Source: an uncultured Christensenellaceae bacterium (GTDB lineage Bacteria > Bacillota > Clostridia > Christensenellales > Aristaeellaceae). From it: a stretch of 37,032 nt of DNA. Position 1 is the stretch's first letter, and every line of letters begins with the position of its first letter. Location: positions 1-37,032 of the forward strand of contig CAJOJQ010000039.1 in assembly GCA_905234985.1 (NCBI GenBank), in the 5' to 3' direction. Under the pieces are notes generated by a model that saw only the letters and a list, made by a program, of their open reading frames with translations, was not told where the DNA came from and searched no databases. Shown here one piece after another: positions 25,572 to 33,185 of this stretch. The position numbers were made by a program, and so were the translations under genes.

Positions 25572-26072
25572 ATGAGCAAGAATCGCGACATGAAGGTGGA
25601 AAAGGTAGCCCAGATCGTGGAAAAGCTGAAAAACGCCGAATCCGTGACCATCGTTGCCTACTCCGGCCTCACCGTGGAACAGGATACCAACCTGCGCCGC
25701 CAGTGCCGTGAAAACGATGTGGATTACTGCGTGTTCAAGAACCGGCTGGTGAAGCTGGCCCTGGAGCAGGTGGGCATCGAAGGCATGGACGATCTGCTGA
25801 ACGGCCCCAACGCGTTCGTTTTCAGCAAGAAGGATCCTGTGTCCGGCCCCAAGGCTGTGGCCCAGTTCATCGAAAAGAACAAACTGGAATCCCTGAAGAT
25901 CACCGGCGGTATCTTTGAAAACAAGGCCGCGGACGAAAAGACCATGGTCAAGCTGTCCAAGATGCCCGGCAAGGACGAACTTATGGCCACCCTGGTTGGC
26001 TGCCTGATGAGTCCCGTGTCTTCCCTGGTGGCCGTTCTGGGCGAAATCGCCGAAAAGAAGGAAGCCGCCTAA
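25572..26072 (+). CDS. rplJ: Ribosomal protein L10
   Basis: The 166-residue product is L10, the stalk base that anchors L7/L12 dimers on the large subunit. It has the expected N-terminal rRNA-binding domain (KVEKVAQIVEKLKNAESVTI, YSGLTVEQDTNLR, KNRLVKLAL) and a helical C-terminal tail for L12 binding (LVAVLGEIAEKKEAA). AGGAGGTG lies upstream of ATG 25572. rplL follows after about 70 bases. The usual upstream rplK-rplA pair is absent; a tRNA on the other strand is there instead. Confidence 0.97.
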   Translation: MSKNRDMKVEKVAQIVEKLKNAESVTIVAYSGLTVEQDTNLRRQCRENDVDYCVFKNRLVKLALEQVGIEGMDDLLNGPNAFVFSKKDPVSGPKAVAQFIEKNKLESLKITGGIFENKAADEKTMVKLSKMPGKDELMATLVGCLMSPVSSLVAVLGEIAEKKEAA

Positions 26073-26141
26073 ACCGCAACGCGGCCTGAACGCCGCGTAA
26101 AAATCACTTAAACGACCGCATAAAAAATGGAGGAAAATAAA

Positions 26142-26510
26142 ATGTCCGTTCAGGAAATCATCGAAGCCATTGAGAAAATGTCTCTCATGGAAGTCAACGA
26201 ACTGGTTGAAGCGCTGAAAGAAAAATTCGGCGTGACCGGCGCTATCGCCGTTGCCGGTGGCGCTCCCGCTGCCGCTGCCGCCCCCGCTGAAGAGCAGACC
26301 GAATTCGACGCCATCCTGGTGGATGCCGGCTCCGAAAAGATCAAGGTCATCAAGGCTGTGCGCGAAGTCGTTTCCGGCCTGGGCCTGAAGGAAGCCAAGG
26401 ATTTCGTGGAAAATCTGCCCAAGGCTCTGAAGGAAGGCGTTTCCAAGGAAGAAGCCGAAAAGGTGAAGGAAGCCTTCGCCGCCGTCGGCGCCAAGGTCGA
26501 AGTGAAGTAA
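26142..26510 (+). CDS. rplL: Ribosomal protein L7/L12
   Basis: The 122-residue protein forms the flexible stalk that recruits translation factors. ATG 26142 is preferred over 26127, because GGAGG (26129-26133) is its ribosome site and the protein then begins [15 protein letters not shown] as in other bacteria. A dimerising N-terminal helix pair is followed by an Ala/Pro hinge ([13 protein letters not shown]) and the conserved C-terminal domain with [22 protein letters not shown] and [13 protein letters not shown] terminator follows at once, so rpoB is not in this operon. Confidence 0.97.
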   Translation: MSVQEIIEAIEKMSLMEVNELVEALKEKFGVTGAIAVAGGAPAAAAAPAEEQTEFDAILVDAGSEKIKVIKAVREVVSGLGLKEAKDFVENLPKALKEGVSKEEAEKVKEAFAAVGAKVEVK

Positions 26511-26527
26511 TTCACGCTCATAAAAAT

Positions 26528-26558
26528 GTTACCGTGCATTTGCGCGGTAACTTTTTTT
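26528..26558 (+). terminator. Terminator after rplL
   Basis: GTTACCGTGC pairs with TGCGCGGTAAC-type arm around a short loop, followed by seven T residues. It closes the rplJL operon and lies close to the stop of the convergent cyclase gene. Confidence 0.88.
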
Positions 26559-26573
26559 GTGTTTGCGGTTTCT

Positions 26574-27845
26574 TTACGCTTCCCCATCAAGGGACGCCGC
26601 TTGTTCCACGCGGTTGCGTCCGGCTTTCTTGGCTTTATACAGAGCGTCGTCCACCTGGATATAGACCTGTTTTTGATCCTTGTAATCGTGAACGGTGATC
26701 ACGCCCTGGCTGATGGTCAGATGGCCCACGGCGGGGAATACGTGAGTATCCACGGTGCGGCGCAGGGCTTCGGCGAAGGCCGCGGCTTTTTCTTCATCCA
26801 CTCTGGGCAGCAGGATAAAGAATTCCTCGCCGCCCCAGCGGCCAATCTGCGCGCCGGGATAATCCCGCACGGAATCCTGAAAGATGCCGGCGATTTCCCG
26901 CAGCACGCTGTCGCCGACGTCGTGGCCGTTCCGGTCGTTGACGCGCTTAAAGAAGTCCAAATCCACCATCACCAGGGAAGCGATGCCGCCGCTTTTGAGG
27001 GCCTTGTCGATCAAATGCTCGATTTTGCCCCGGTTGTAAATGCCGGTCAGGGCGTCCCGCTCGGCCAAATAGGTCAGGCGGCTGTGGGCCTTTTGCAGTT
27101 CCTCCATGGTGGTGGAAACCAACCGGGTCAAGCGCCGAAGCACCGACGCCTGGCCCTGCAGCACCGTATCGTCCACCCGGACCTCGGGCAGGTCTTCCGC
27201 TGGGGCGTCGCCCTCCCGCATGCCGATGGAGAGCATGGTGATGTTGTTTTCGTCCAGCTCGCCGGTGCGTTTGTTGCGCAGGATCTCGCCCCAGGTGTGA
27301 AAGCCGCAGGTGCTGCACAGCCTGGCGAAGGGCTTCATTTCCATGTCCACGAAGTCCTCCCAGAAGGTTTTGCGCACCACGCAGGAATAGAGCAGAATGA
27401 CCTGGGGCTTGAATGTGCGCATGGCCTCCAGCCGTTCGTTCACGATGCCCACGATGTTGGTGGGGTCGCCGTAGGTGAGGTGGATGTGCATGCCCTCTTT
27501 CACGAAGCCATGGAGCCAGAAGGAGCCGTCCTCCTCGATATGCACCACGCTGCGCAGGCGCTCTTCCCCGTTCTGCACCGCCATCAAGGGAAACTCGAAG
27601 GCTTCCTCGGCGTTGTTGTGCTTTTTCCGGTCGATCTGCAAAAACTTTTCGTATACCTCGGCGGCGGGCTTGCCGTCCAGCTCGATCAGGTGCTTGCCCT
27701 CCGCCTTGGTCACCTTGAAGGGCATGCCTAAGGAGATCCAGCCGATGGACTTGTCCATGTCAAAGTGCAGATCCTTCCCGGCGTAGGTGATCACCAGCAT
27801 GGTATCACCCGAGTTTGCCACCTGCGAAAGCAAAAACGGAGTCAT
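26574..27845 (-). pseudogene. 3' part of a FIST-GGDEF diguanylate cyclase, cut by an IS
   Basis: This fragment holds the C-terminal FIST domain (ITYAGKDLHF to about RNKRTGELDENNITM), a short coiled linker (SVLRRLTRLVSTTMEELQKA) and a complete GGDEF domain: DALTGIYNRG, DLDFFKRVND, and active-site GRWGGEEF. GGEEF proteins make cyclic di-GMP from two GTP; I see no RxxD inhibitory site at the usual place. The 5' part of the gene lies on the far side of the insertion at 29904-30525. An ATG at 27845, inside the IS end with GGAG ahead of it, or ATG 27800 in the duplicated flank could start translation, so the cyclase might still be made without its N-terminal sensor half. Expression is unknown. Confidence 0.85.
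27719..27807. repeat. 89-base direct repeat, left copy (target duplication)
   Basis: Identical over 89 bases to 29904-29992. It begins AGGGCATGCC and ends GGTATCA, directly abutting the IS end. It is coding sequence of the interrupted cyclase gene, so it is a target-site duplication of unusual length. Confidence 0.93.
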
Positions 27846-29903
27846 AGAGGCTCCGCAAGTCAAAATATAGCTGGAAAGATGACGAAATATAAGGCACTGA
27901 AGAGTTTGAGAATATGTACCTACGAATATAGTCCTACATGAAAATGCGCATATCAGATTTAATCGCTTTCAGATCAGCCCTCCTGTAGAGTTTGGGAGGA
28001 ATGTGGATATTAAAAGCGTTCAGAATACGCGCCAGATCAGGGTCATCAATATCCATGAAGCGGTAAAGATCACCGGGCAGTGTATCCACCTTCCACTTAT
28101 TCAGTGCGTTCTGAATTCGTTCGCCGCTCATGCCAACGCTCCAGTAAGCATCATCGTTGTGAGGAGCATAAATATCTCTGACTCGCCTTTGAATAATTCG
28201 TATCATGACCAAAGCAATCATACAGATTAGTAGATGGGCATCAATATGTTCCCGGGTTCTCACGAAGAGAGGTCGTGTTTCCAGATCCCCCTTCATAATT
28301 CGGAATTGGTTTTCTATCTGGGTTAAGCCGTGGTATTTGTCAATGACTTCCTGAGGCTCCATTGTCAGTTCAGAGGTCACAATTTGGTAGTAACCCATGC
28401 TTTTTCTGTATTCTGCAACCTTGCCGAAATCAATGTAGCCTTTCATATCAGAGGAATTGACGATCTCGCCTGTCTTTGTGTTGACGAATTCCTTTTTCAG
28501 GAATTTCCGCAATGATTTGGACTGCAATGAAGTAATCCGGAAATTAGTGGGAGATTCTTCGAGCTTTTGCAGAAAATCAAGGAATCTTTTGTTCTCATGA
28601 ATACTGCGTGCTTCAAATCGACGGCTCCAGTAGACAACTACCTTTTCCTCCAATTGCCTTGAATTCCCATCTTCATCCTTGACGGTGCGCTTCACGATTC
28701 TGGACTTGTATTTGAAGTCCGGACTGACGACAACATAACCGTCGTCATCATAGGTCCAGGCTTGGTCAGCGGAAGAACTTTTCAACAGACTCTTGGATAC
28801 GATATATCCGTTTCCGGTATCCAGCAGATGCAAAAGATTGACATAATTGCAGATACCGCGGTCTGCGATCAGTATGTACCTGGAAAACTCCAGGTCATCT
28901 ATTGTTTTTTTCATAGCAGGACGCAGCGTCAGAAAATCCAGCGTGTTCCCCGGAAAGGACTCAATCGCAATCGGGATTCCGTCATCATCCATGAACAGGC
29001 CCATTTGGACAATGGGCTGGTGACGTTCCTCTTTGCATACGCCCATCTTTCGCAGCCCTTTTTCCAGGACATTTCCTTCTTCATCAAGGATGTCGTCATC
29101 AGGGTCCTGGATTTCGTAGTAAAAATTGGTCACATCATAGTAAATCACATCAGGTGAGCGTCCGGCCTTCTTCACCAGGTGCGTGTTCATCCGGCGGATG
29201 ATCTTATCCCTATTTTCCGCAATAAAGGAAAGAGTGTCATAGACATTGTCCGGATTGAAGTCTTTGAGGATCGGTTCATAGTAATCATCATTCTGCCGGA
29301 TCGTGGCACATTTGGAGGCAGGATGAAGCAGTCGACCGAAGATCAGGAGTTCTGCAAATCCATAAACATCGAATTCCAGCTTTGTAAACGCCTTATATGA
29401 AGCAAAAAACGTGTTAAGCCCCAGTTCTTCAAGTATCTTTTCTAAAAGCACCTGGCAGAACATCTTTGGATGTCCGAAGCAATCTGGACTTCCTTCGTTT
29501 ATGGAAAGGCGATAAGTTTCAATTGCTTTATTCTCGGAACAGTATGGAAGCAAAGAGGGAATCAAGGGATTACCTGCCTTAAAGGACTTCTTCAGACGCT
29601 CGACATAGTCCGGTTGCCCATCATCGAAGCGGGACAGAGGACCGATATTCATGATGACTTTCTTGCTGGATACTTTATAGCCATCTTTGTTCCTGATCCG
29701 GACTGACTCGACAAGCCGGAGATAAGTTTTTCCGTTATTTTGCACAGCTTCAACGAACATAGAATTACCCTCCAATAAGCACTTCGTACCTACTTAATTA
29801 TTATATCATAAACCAACAAAAAAAGCAAGGGGTTTCCTTGCAAAATCAACATTTTCAGGCGTTTTTTTGAGACTGTTTTATATCATCAACTGGCAAACTC
29901 GGG
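27808..29903 (-). mobile_element. IS1634-family insertion sequence
   Basis: The element is 2096 bases long, with perfect 13-base terminal inverted repeats CCCGAGTTTGCCA (27808-27820) and its complement (29891-29903). It encodes one DDE transposase and is flanked by the 89-base direct repeat. IS1634 and its relative IS1549 are known for long target duplications of variable length, which fits. The intact transposase and identical flanks indicate a recent insertion. The left 125 bases contain no gene; a hairpin with a stem GGAGTC/GAGGCTCC-like arms may stop the transposase message. Confidence 0.92.
27934..29760 (-). CDS. IS1634-family transposase
   Basis: The 608-residue protein starts at ATG 29760 (MFVEAVQNNGKTYLRLVESV), with GGAGGG ahead; an in-frame TTG at 29775 overlaps that site. 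The DDE triad is complete: Asp209 in YYDVTNFYYE, Asp300 in ILIADRGICN and Glu483 in GLTQIENQFRIMK, the last being the Y-(2)-R-(3)-E-(6)-K type signature of IS4-like enzymes. Full family length and absence of frameshifts imply an active enzyme that cuts at the terminal inverted repeats. It lies in the same orientation as the gene it interrupts. Confidence 0.95.
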   Translation of the reverse strand: MFVEAVQNNGKTYLRLVESVRIRNKDGYKVSSKKVIMNIGPLSRFDDGQPDYVERLKKSFKAGNPLIPSLLPYCSENKAIETYRLSINEGSPDCFGHPKMFCQVLLEKILEELGLNTFFASYKAFTKLEFDVYGFAELLIFGRLLHPASKCATIRQNDDYYEPILKDFNPDNVYDTLSFIAENRDKIIRRMNTHLVKKAGRSPDVIYYDVTNFYYEIQDPDDDILDEEGNVLEKGLRKMGVCKEERHQPIVQMGLFMDDDGIPIAIESFPGNTLDFLTLRPAMKKTIDDLEFSRYILIADRGICNYVNLLHLLDTGNGYIVSKSLLKSSSADQAWTYDDDGYVVVSPDFKYKSRIVKRTVKDEDGNSRQLEEKVVVYWSRRFEARSIHENKRFLDFLQKLEESPTNFRITSLQSKSLRKFLKKEFVNTKTGEIVNSSDMKGYIDFGKVAEYRKSMGYYQIVTSELTMEPQEVIDKYHGLTQIENQFRIMKGDLETRPLFVRTREHIDAHLLICMIALVMIRIIQRRVRDIYAPHNDDAYWSVGMSGERIQNALNKWKVDTLPGDLYRFMDIDDPDLARILNAFNIHIPPKLYRRADLKAIKSDMRIFM

Positions 29904-30525
29904 AGGGCATGCCTAAGGAGATCCAGCCGATGGACTTGTCCATGTCAAAGTGCAGATCCTTCCCGGCGTAGGTGATCACCAGCATGGTATCATACATGGC
30001 CCCGGAGCCGTCAAATATGAAATGCTCGGGGGAATTGAGCTTGTGCCCGCCGGGATAGCCGCCGAAAATGTCGATGTCCTTCCGGCAGCGGCTGATTTCG
30101 GCGTACATATGCTCCGTGTCCGCTTCCGTGCCGGGAAACAGCAGCTCGGCGGCTTTCAGGTCGGGCACGGCGTCCAGCGCTTCCCGCACCCGTTTGCCGA
30201 TGGCGATTTCGTTTCCCTTCACGCCGTCGATGCGCAGGATGGAAATATCGGAGCGCTCAAACAAAATGGCGCTGACCAGGACGCCCGGCTCGATCATCAT
30301 GCCGTCCTTGATTTCCCCCGCCGACATGGTGCCCGCGATGAGCTCCGTTCCAAAATACTGCTCAATTTCCCGGGCGAGCTGAACCAGGCCCGCTTCGTCG
30401 GCGACGCCGCTGAAAATGTGGAACAGAATCGTTTTGTATTTCCCCGTTTGGTATTCTTTCAGGATATCCGTCAGCTGACCTGCCGCCGGAGCGCCGCGGT
30501 TGATTTCCACCAGCATCTGTTTCAT
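29878..30525 (-). pseudogene. 5' part of the interrupted FIST-GGDEF gene
   Basis: ATG 30525 (MKQMLVEINRGAPAAGQL) has AAGGAATGGGG upstream. The fragment contains the N-terminal FIST domain: KTILFHIFSGVADEAGL, ELIAGTMSAGEI, and the ILFERSDISILRID strand. FIST domains are sensory modules thought to bind small ligands such as amino acids. The frame passes through the duplicated 89 bases and then ends at a stop inside the insertion sequence after MPSRVCQLMI. Joining bases 30525-29904 to 27718-26574 gives 1767 bases, exactly 589 codons, so the original protein had 588 residues. Confidence 0.88.
29904..29992. repeat. 89-base direct repeat, right copy (target duplication)
   Basis: Exact copy of 27719-27807, starting immediately after the right terminal inverted repeat and running into the unique part of the 5' cyclase fragment. 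Confidence 0.93.
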
Positions 30526-30586
30526 AAAAATCCCCATTCCTTCAAGGCCGTCGATGGTATGCACATGCCGCGTTCCAATTAGTGCC

Positions 30587-30615
30587 ATTATAGCATAAGA
30601 CCGGGCCTGTGTCCA
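30587..30615 (-). promoter_or_regulatory. Promoter of the FIST-GGDEF gene
   Basis: On the minus strand TGGACA (30610-30615) and TATAAT (30587-30592) with a 17-base spacer and an extended TGC before the -10, about 60 bases ahead of the start codon. It now drives only the truncated N-terminal part and possibly the IS. Confidence 0.75.
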
Positions 30616-30670
30616 CCCGAAAACTCCTTTCCTCCGCAATTTCTGCAAAGAAACGCGCACTTGCTGCTAT

Positions 30671-30699
30671 TTGCGCGGGTCTGGGAACTGTGGTAAAAT
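30671..30699 (+). promoter_or_regulatory. Promoter of the MBL-xylosidase operon
   Basis: TTGCGC (30671-30676) and TAAAAT (30694-30699) with a 17-base spacer and TGG before the -10, about 32 bases ahead of the hydrolase start. Confidence 0.7.
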
Positions 30700-30731
30700 T
30701 TTTTTGAAACGATGGCATGGGAGGCGTTGAA

Positions 30732-31547
30732 ATGGCGTTTCACAGCATGGAAATCCTGCCGGGCGTCTGGCATATTCAGGACAATATGGGCGTATGCATG
30801 ACGCTGCTGTGCGGCGAAAAGCAGGCGCTGCTGATTGATACTGGCTACGGCTTAGAGGACGCGGCTGCTTACGTTTCCACCCTGACGGACAAGCCCCTTT
30901 CTGTGATGCTGACCCACGGCCACCATGACCACGCCTTGGGCGCGCGGTGGTTTGACCGGTTATACCTCACGAAAGCCGATTTTCCGGTATACGAAACGTA
31001 TACCAACGAACACTGGCGGCGGCACGTGCTGAACGGCGCGCGGGACAAGGGCATTTCTGTGGACGAAGAAGTCTTCCTGTCCGCCCCCATGCCCGCGCCG
31101 GAAGTGCTGGACGAAGGAGAGGCCGATTTGGGCGGGCTGACGGCCCGGATCATCCACTGTCCGGGGCACACGCCGGGGTCGGCGGTGGTGTATGTGCCGG
31201 AAAGGGAACTGCTGATCACCGGGGACGACTGGAACCCCTGCACCTGGCTGTTTTTCCCGGAAGCGCTGTGCGCCCAGGATTACCGGCAAAATATGCGGCA
31301 ATTGCTGACCCTGCCCTTTCAGAACGTGCTTTGCTCCCACCAGTTTAAGCTGTTTCCTCGGGAATCTATAGATCAATTCATGGAGCATTTGAACGACGAC
31401 TGCCTGAAAGCCGCCCGGCCCGTGGAGGAAGGCGCAAGGGTAGGCGTCAGAACGTCCATGGCCCAACTGCCCATGGAGCAGATTTTCGTATTTGACCGGG
31501 ACAAATTTGAGCAGCATTTGGGAAAAGAGGCGGAAAGCGATGATTGA
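30732..31547 (+). CDS. Metallo-beta-lactamase-fold hydrolase
   Basis: ATG 30732 is preferred to 30717, as GGGAGG at 30719-30724 is its ribosome site. The 271-residue protein has the metal motif THGHHDHALG (His62, His64, Asp66, His67), the next ligand in HCPGHTPGS, and the bridging aspartate in LITGDDWNP, the canonical order of the family. These enzymes use one or two zinc or iron ions for hydrolysis of thioesters, lactones, phosphoesters and similar bonds. The gene overlaps the xylosidase gene by eight bases, so a role in carbohydrate catabolism, for example on a lactone or ester, is plausible but inferred. No signal peptide, so cytoplasmic. Confidence 0.85.
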   Translation: MAFHSMEILPGVWHIQDNMGVCMTLLCGEKQALLIDTGYGLEDAAAYVSTLTDKPLSVMLTHGHHDHALGARWFDRLYLTKADFPVYETYTNEHWRRHVLNGARDKGISVDEEVFLSAPMPAPEVLDEGEADLGGLTARIIHCPGHTPGSAVVYVPERELLITGDDWNPCTWLFFPEALCAQDYRQNMRQLLTLPFQNVLCSHQFKLFPRESIDQFMEHLNDDCLKAARPVEEGARVGVRTSMAQLPMEQIFVFDRDKFEQHLGKEAESDD

Positions 31548-33039
31548 AAAGCGGATCACCCTGCGGGATGGCGACAAGGCGCAGTTCCATAATTTCACCA
31601 GTTATTGCGTGGGCACCGGCAGGCTGGATTTAGCCATGCAAAAGGAATACCAGGATCAGCTGCGGGCCGTGCAGAAGCTGTGCCATTTTTCCCATATCCG
31701 GGGCCACGGCCTGTTCAGCGACCAGATGGGCATTTATCAGGAGCATCGGGATTTCCAGGGCAATCTGCTCTATAAGGAATACTGCTTCACCTACCTGGAT
31801 CGGGTGATGGACGCTTATTTGGAAAACGGCCTGGAGCCTTTCTTGGAATTGGGCTTCATGCCGGAAAAGTTAGCCGCCGGGGAACAGACGATTTTTTATT
31901 GGAAGGGCCACACCACCCCGCCCAAGGATATGAAGGAATGGACGGCGCTGGTGAAAGCCACCCTGACCCATTTAGCGAAGCGCTACGGCAGGGAGCGGGT
32001 GGAAGCCTGGCCCTGCGAAATTTGGAACGAACCCAACCTGCCGGGGTTCTGGGAGAACGCCGACAAGGCCAAGTATTTGGAGCTGTACAAAGCCACCGTG
32101 CTGGCGGTGAAGGAAGCCCTGCCCGGCATGAAAGTGGGCGGCCCCGCCATCTGCGGCGGCGAGGGCAGCCAGCAGTGGATCGACGATTTCCTGACCTTCT
32201 GCCGGGACGAGCGCCTGCCCGTGGATTTCGTCACCCGCCACGCCTACATGGGCCAAACGCCGGAGCGCAAGGGCCGCTACCTGTACCATCCCATGAGCAG
32301 GCCGGAGGATTTGGCGGCCGAAATGCGGGAATCCCGGCGCATCATTGATTCCTTCTCGGAGTACAAAGACCTGCCCCTGTACATCACCGAATTCAACACC
32401 AGCTATAACCCCTTCTGCCCTATTCACGATACTAATTCCAACGCCGCCCTGTGCGCCGGGCTGCTGGCCCAGCTGGGCGACGTGGCGGCGGGCTACAGCT
32501 ATTGGACGTTTGGCGACGTGTTTGAGGAGCAGGGCATTCCCTCCCGGCCCTTCCACGGGGGGTTCGGCATGATGGCAAACGGCCTGATCCCCAAGCCCAC
32601 CCTGTGGGCCTTCGCGTTCTTCGCCGGGCTGAAAGGCGAGGCGGCTTACAAGGACGATTCCGCCCTGATCCTGAAAACGCAGGACGGCGGCTTTGACGCG
32701 GTGCTGTGGAATTTGGACGGGGAAGAAAAGCGCTTCGACCTGCGTTTGCCTATGCAGGGCCGCGCCGTTGCCATGGTGGAACGGGTGGACGAAGCCTGCT
32801 GCAATCCCCTGAAATGCTGGCACGATATGGGCGAACCGGCGGATCTGACCGAAGAGCAGCTTTCTTTCCTGCGCGGCGCTGCCCAGCCCAGCCGGGAAAC
32901 GCTGACCCCGGAAGATACGGAAAACGGCAAGCACTTTTCCCTGACGCTTGGCAAAAACGCGGTGGTGCACCTGCGGGTCGTACCCGTGGAAGAAGCAGCT
33001 TCCGACTTTGGGTATGATTATTCCTATTACTGCAAATAA
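31540..33039 (+). CDS. GH39-family beta-xylosidase
   Basis: The 499-residue product has the length and motifs of glycoside hydrolase family 39. The acid/base glutamate is Glu164 in EIWNEPNLPGFW and the nucleophile Glu284 in LYITEFNTSYNP, spaced as in the Geobacillus xylosidase. N-terminal RGHGLFSDQMGIYQ and the late SYWTFGDVFEEQG segment also match. A small beta domain follows. GH39 enzymes remove xylose from short xylo-oligosaccharides with retention of configuration. The start ATG 31540 lies inside the end of the hydrolase gene (ATGATTGA). There is no signal peptide, so it acts on imported oligomers. The alpha-glucuronidase gene follows. Alpha-L-iduronidase activity also occurs in GH39 but is less likely here. 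Confidence 0.88.
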   Translation: MIEKRITLRDGDKAQFHNFTSYCVGTGRLDLAMQKEYQDQLRAVQKLCHFSHIRGHGLFSDQMGIYQEHRDFQGNLLYKEYCFTYLDRVMDAYLENGLEPFLELGFMPEKLAAGEQTIFYWKGHTTPPKDMKEWTALVKATLTHLAKRYGRERVEAWPCEIWNEPNLPGFWENADKAKYLELYKATVLAVKEALPGMKVGGPAICGGEGSQQWIDDFLTFCRDERLPVDFVTRHAYMGQTPERKGRYLYHPMSRPEDLAAEMRESRRIIDSFSEYKDLPLYITEFNTSYNPFCPIHDTNSNAALCAGLLAQLGDVAAGYSYWTFGDVFEEQGIPSRPFHGGFGMMANGLIPKPTLWAFAFFAGLKGEAAYKDDSALILKTQDGGFDAVLWNLDGEEKRFDLRLPMQGRAVAMVERVDEACCNPLKCWHDMGEPADLTEEQLSFLRGAAQPSRETLTPEDTENGKHFSLTLGKNAVVHLRVVPVEEAASDFGYDYSYYCK

Positions 33040-33147
33040 AGTGGAAAGTGAAAAGTGAAAAGTGAAAATTTGATTAGACGGCGCTTTGTTATCGAAAGTT
33101 GTCATTCTAAATAAAATTCCACTTTTCACTTTCCACTTTTCACTTTT
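33040..33147. repeat. Inverted repeat of GTGAAAA-type heptamers
   Basis: The stretch 33041-33070 consists of AAGTGAAA-type units, and 33117-33147 carries their inverse; about 19 bases (CACTTTTCACTTTCCACTT) match exactly. The loop of about 45 bases shows nothing coding. It separates the xylosidase and glucuronidase genes and may be a small mobile-like repeat or an mRNA hairpin. Confidence 0.65.
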
Positions 33148-33185
33148 ATCCCGCAATCAAATAGTATCGTAAGGAGATTGTGCGT

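Noticed and set aside
26526..27731. 401-residue plus-strand frame over the GGDEF fragment
   Set aside because: The minus strand shows clear FIST and GGDEF motifs; the plus frame has none and runs out of the rplL terminator.
33040..33147. CRISPR array
   Set aside because: The short repeats are adjacent heptamers with no spacers and are inverted across the gap; no cas genes are present. The coding repeats in the giant genes are likewise not CRISPR.
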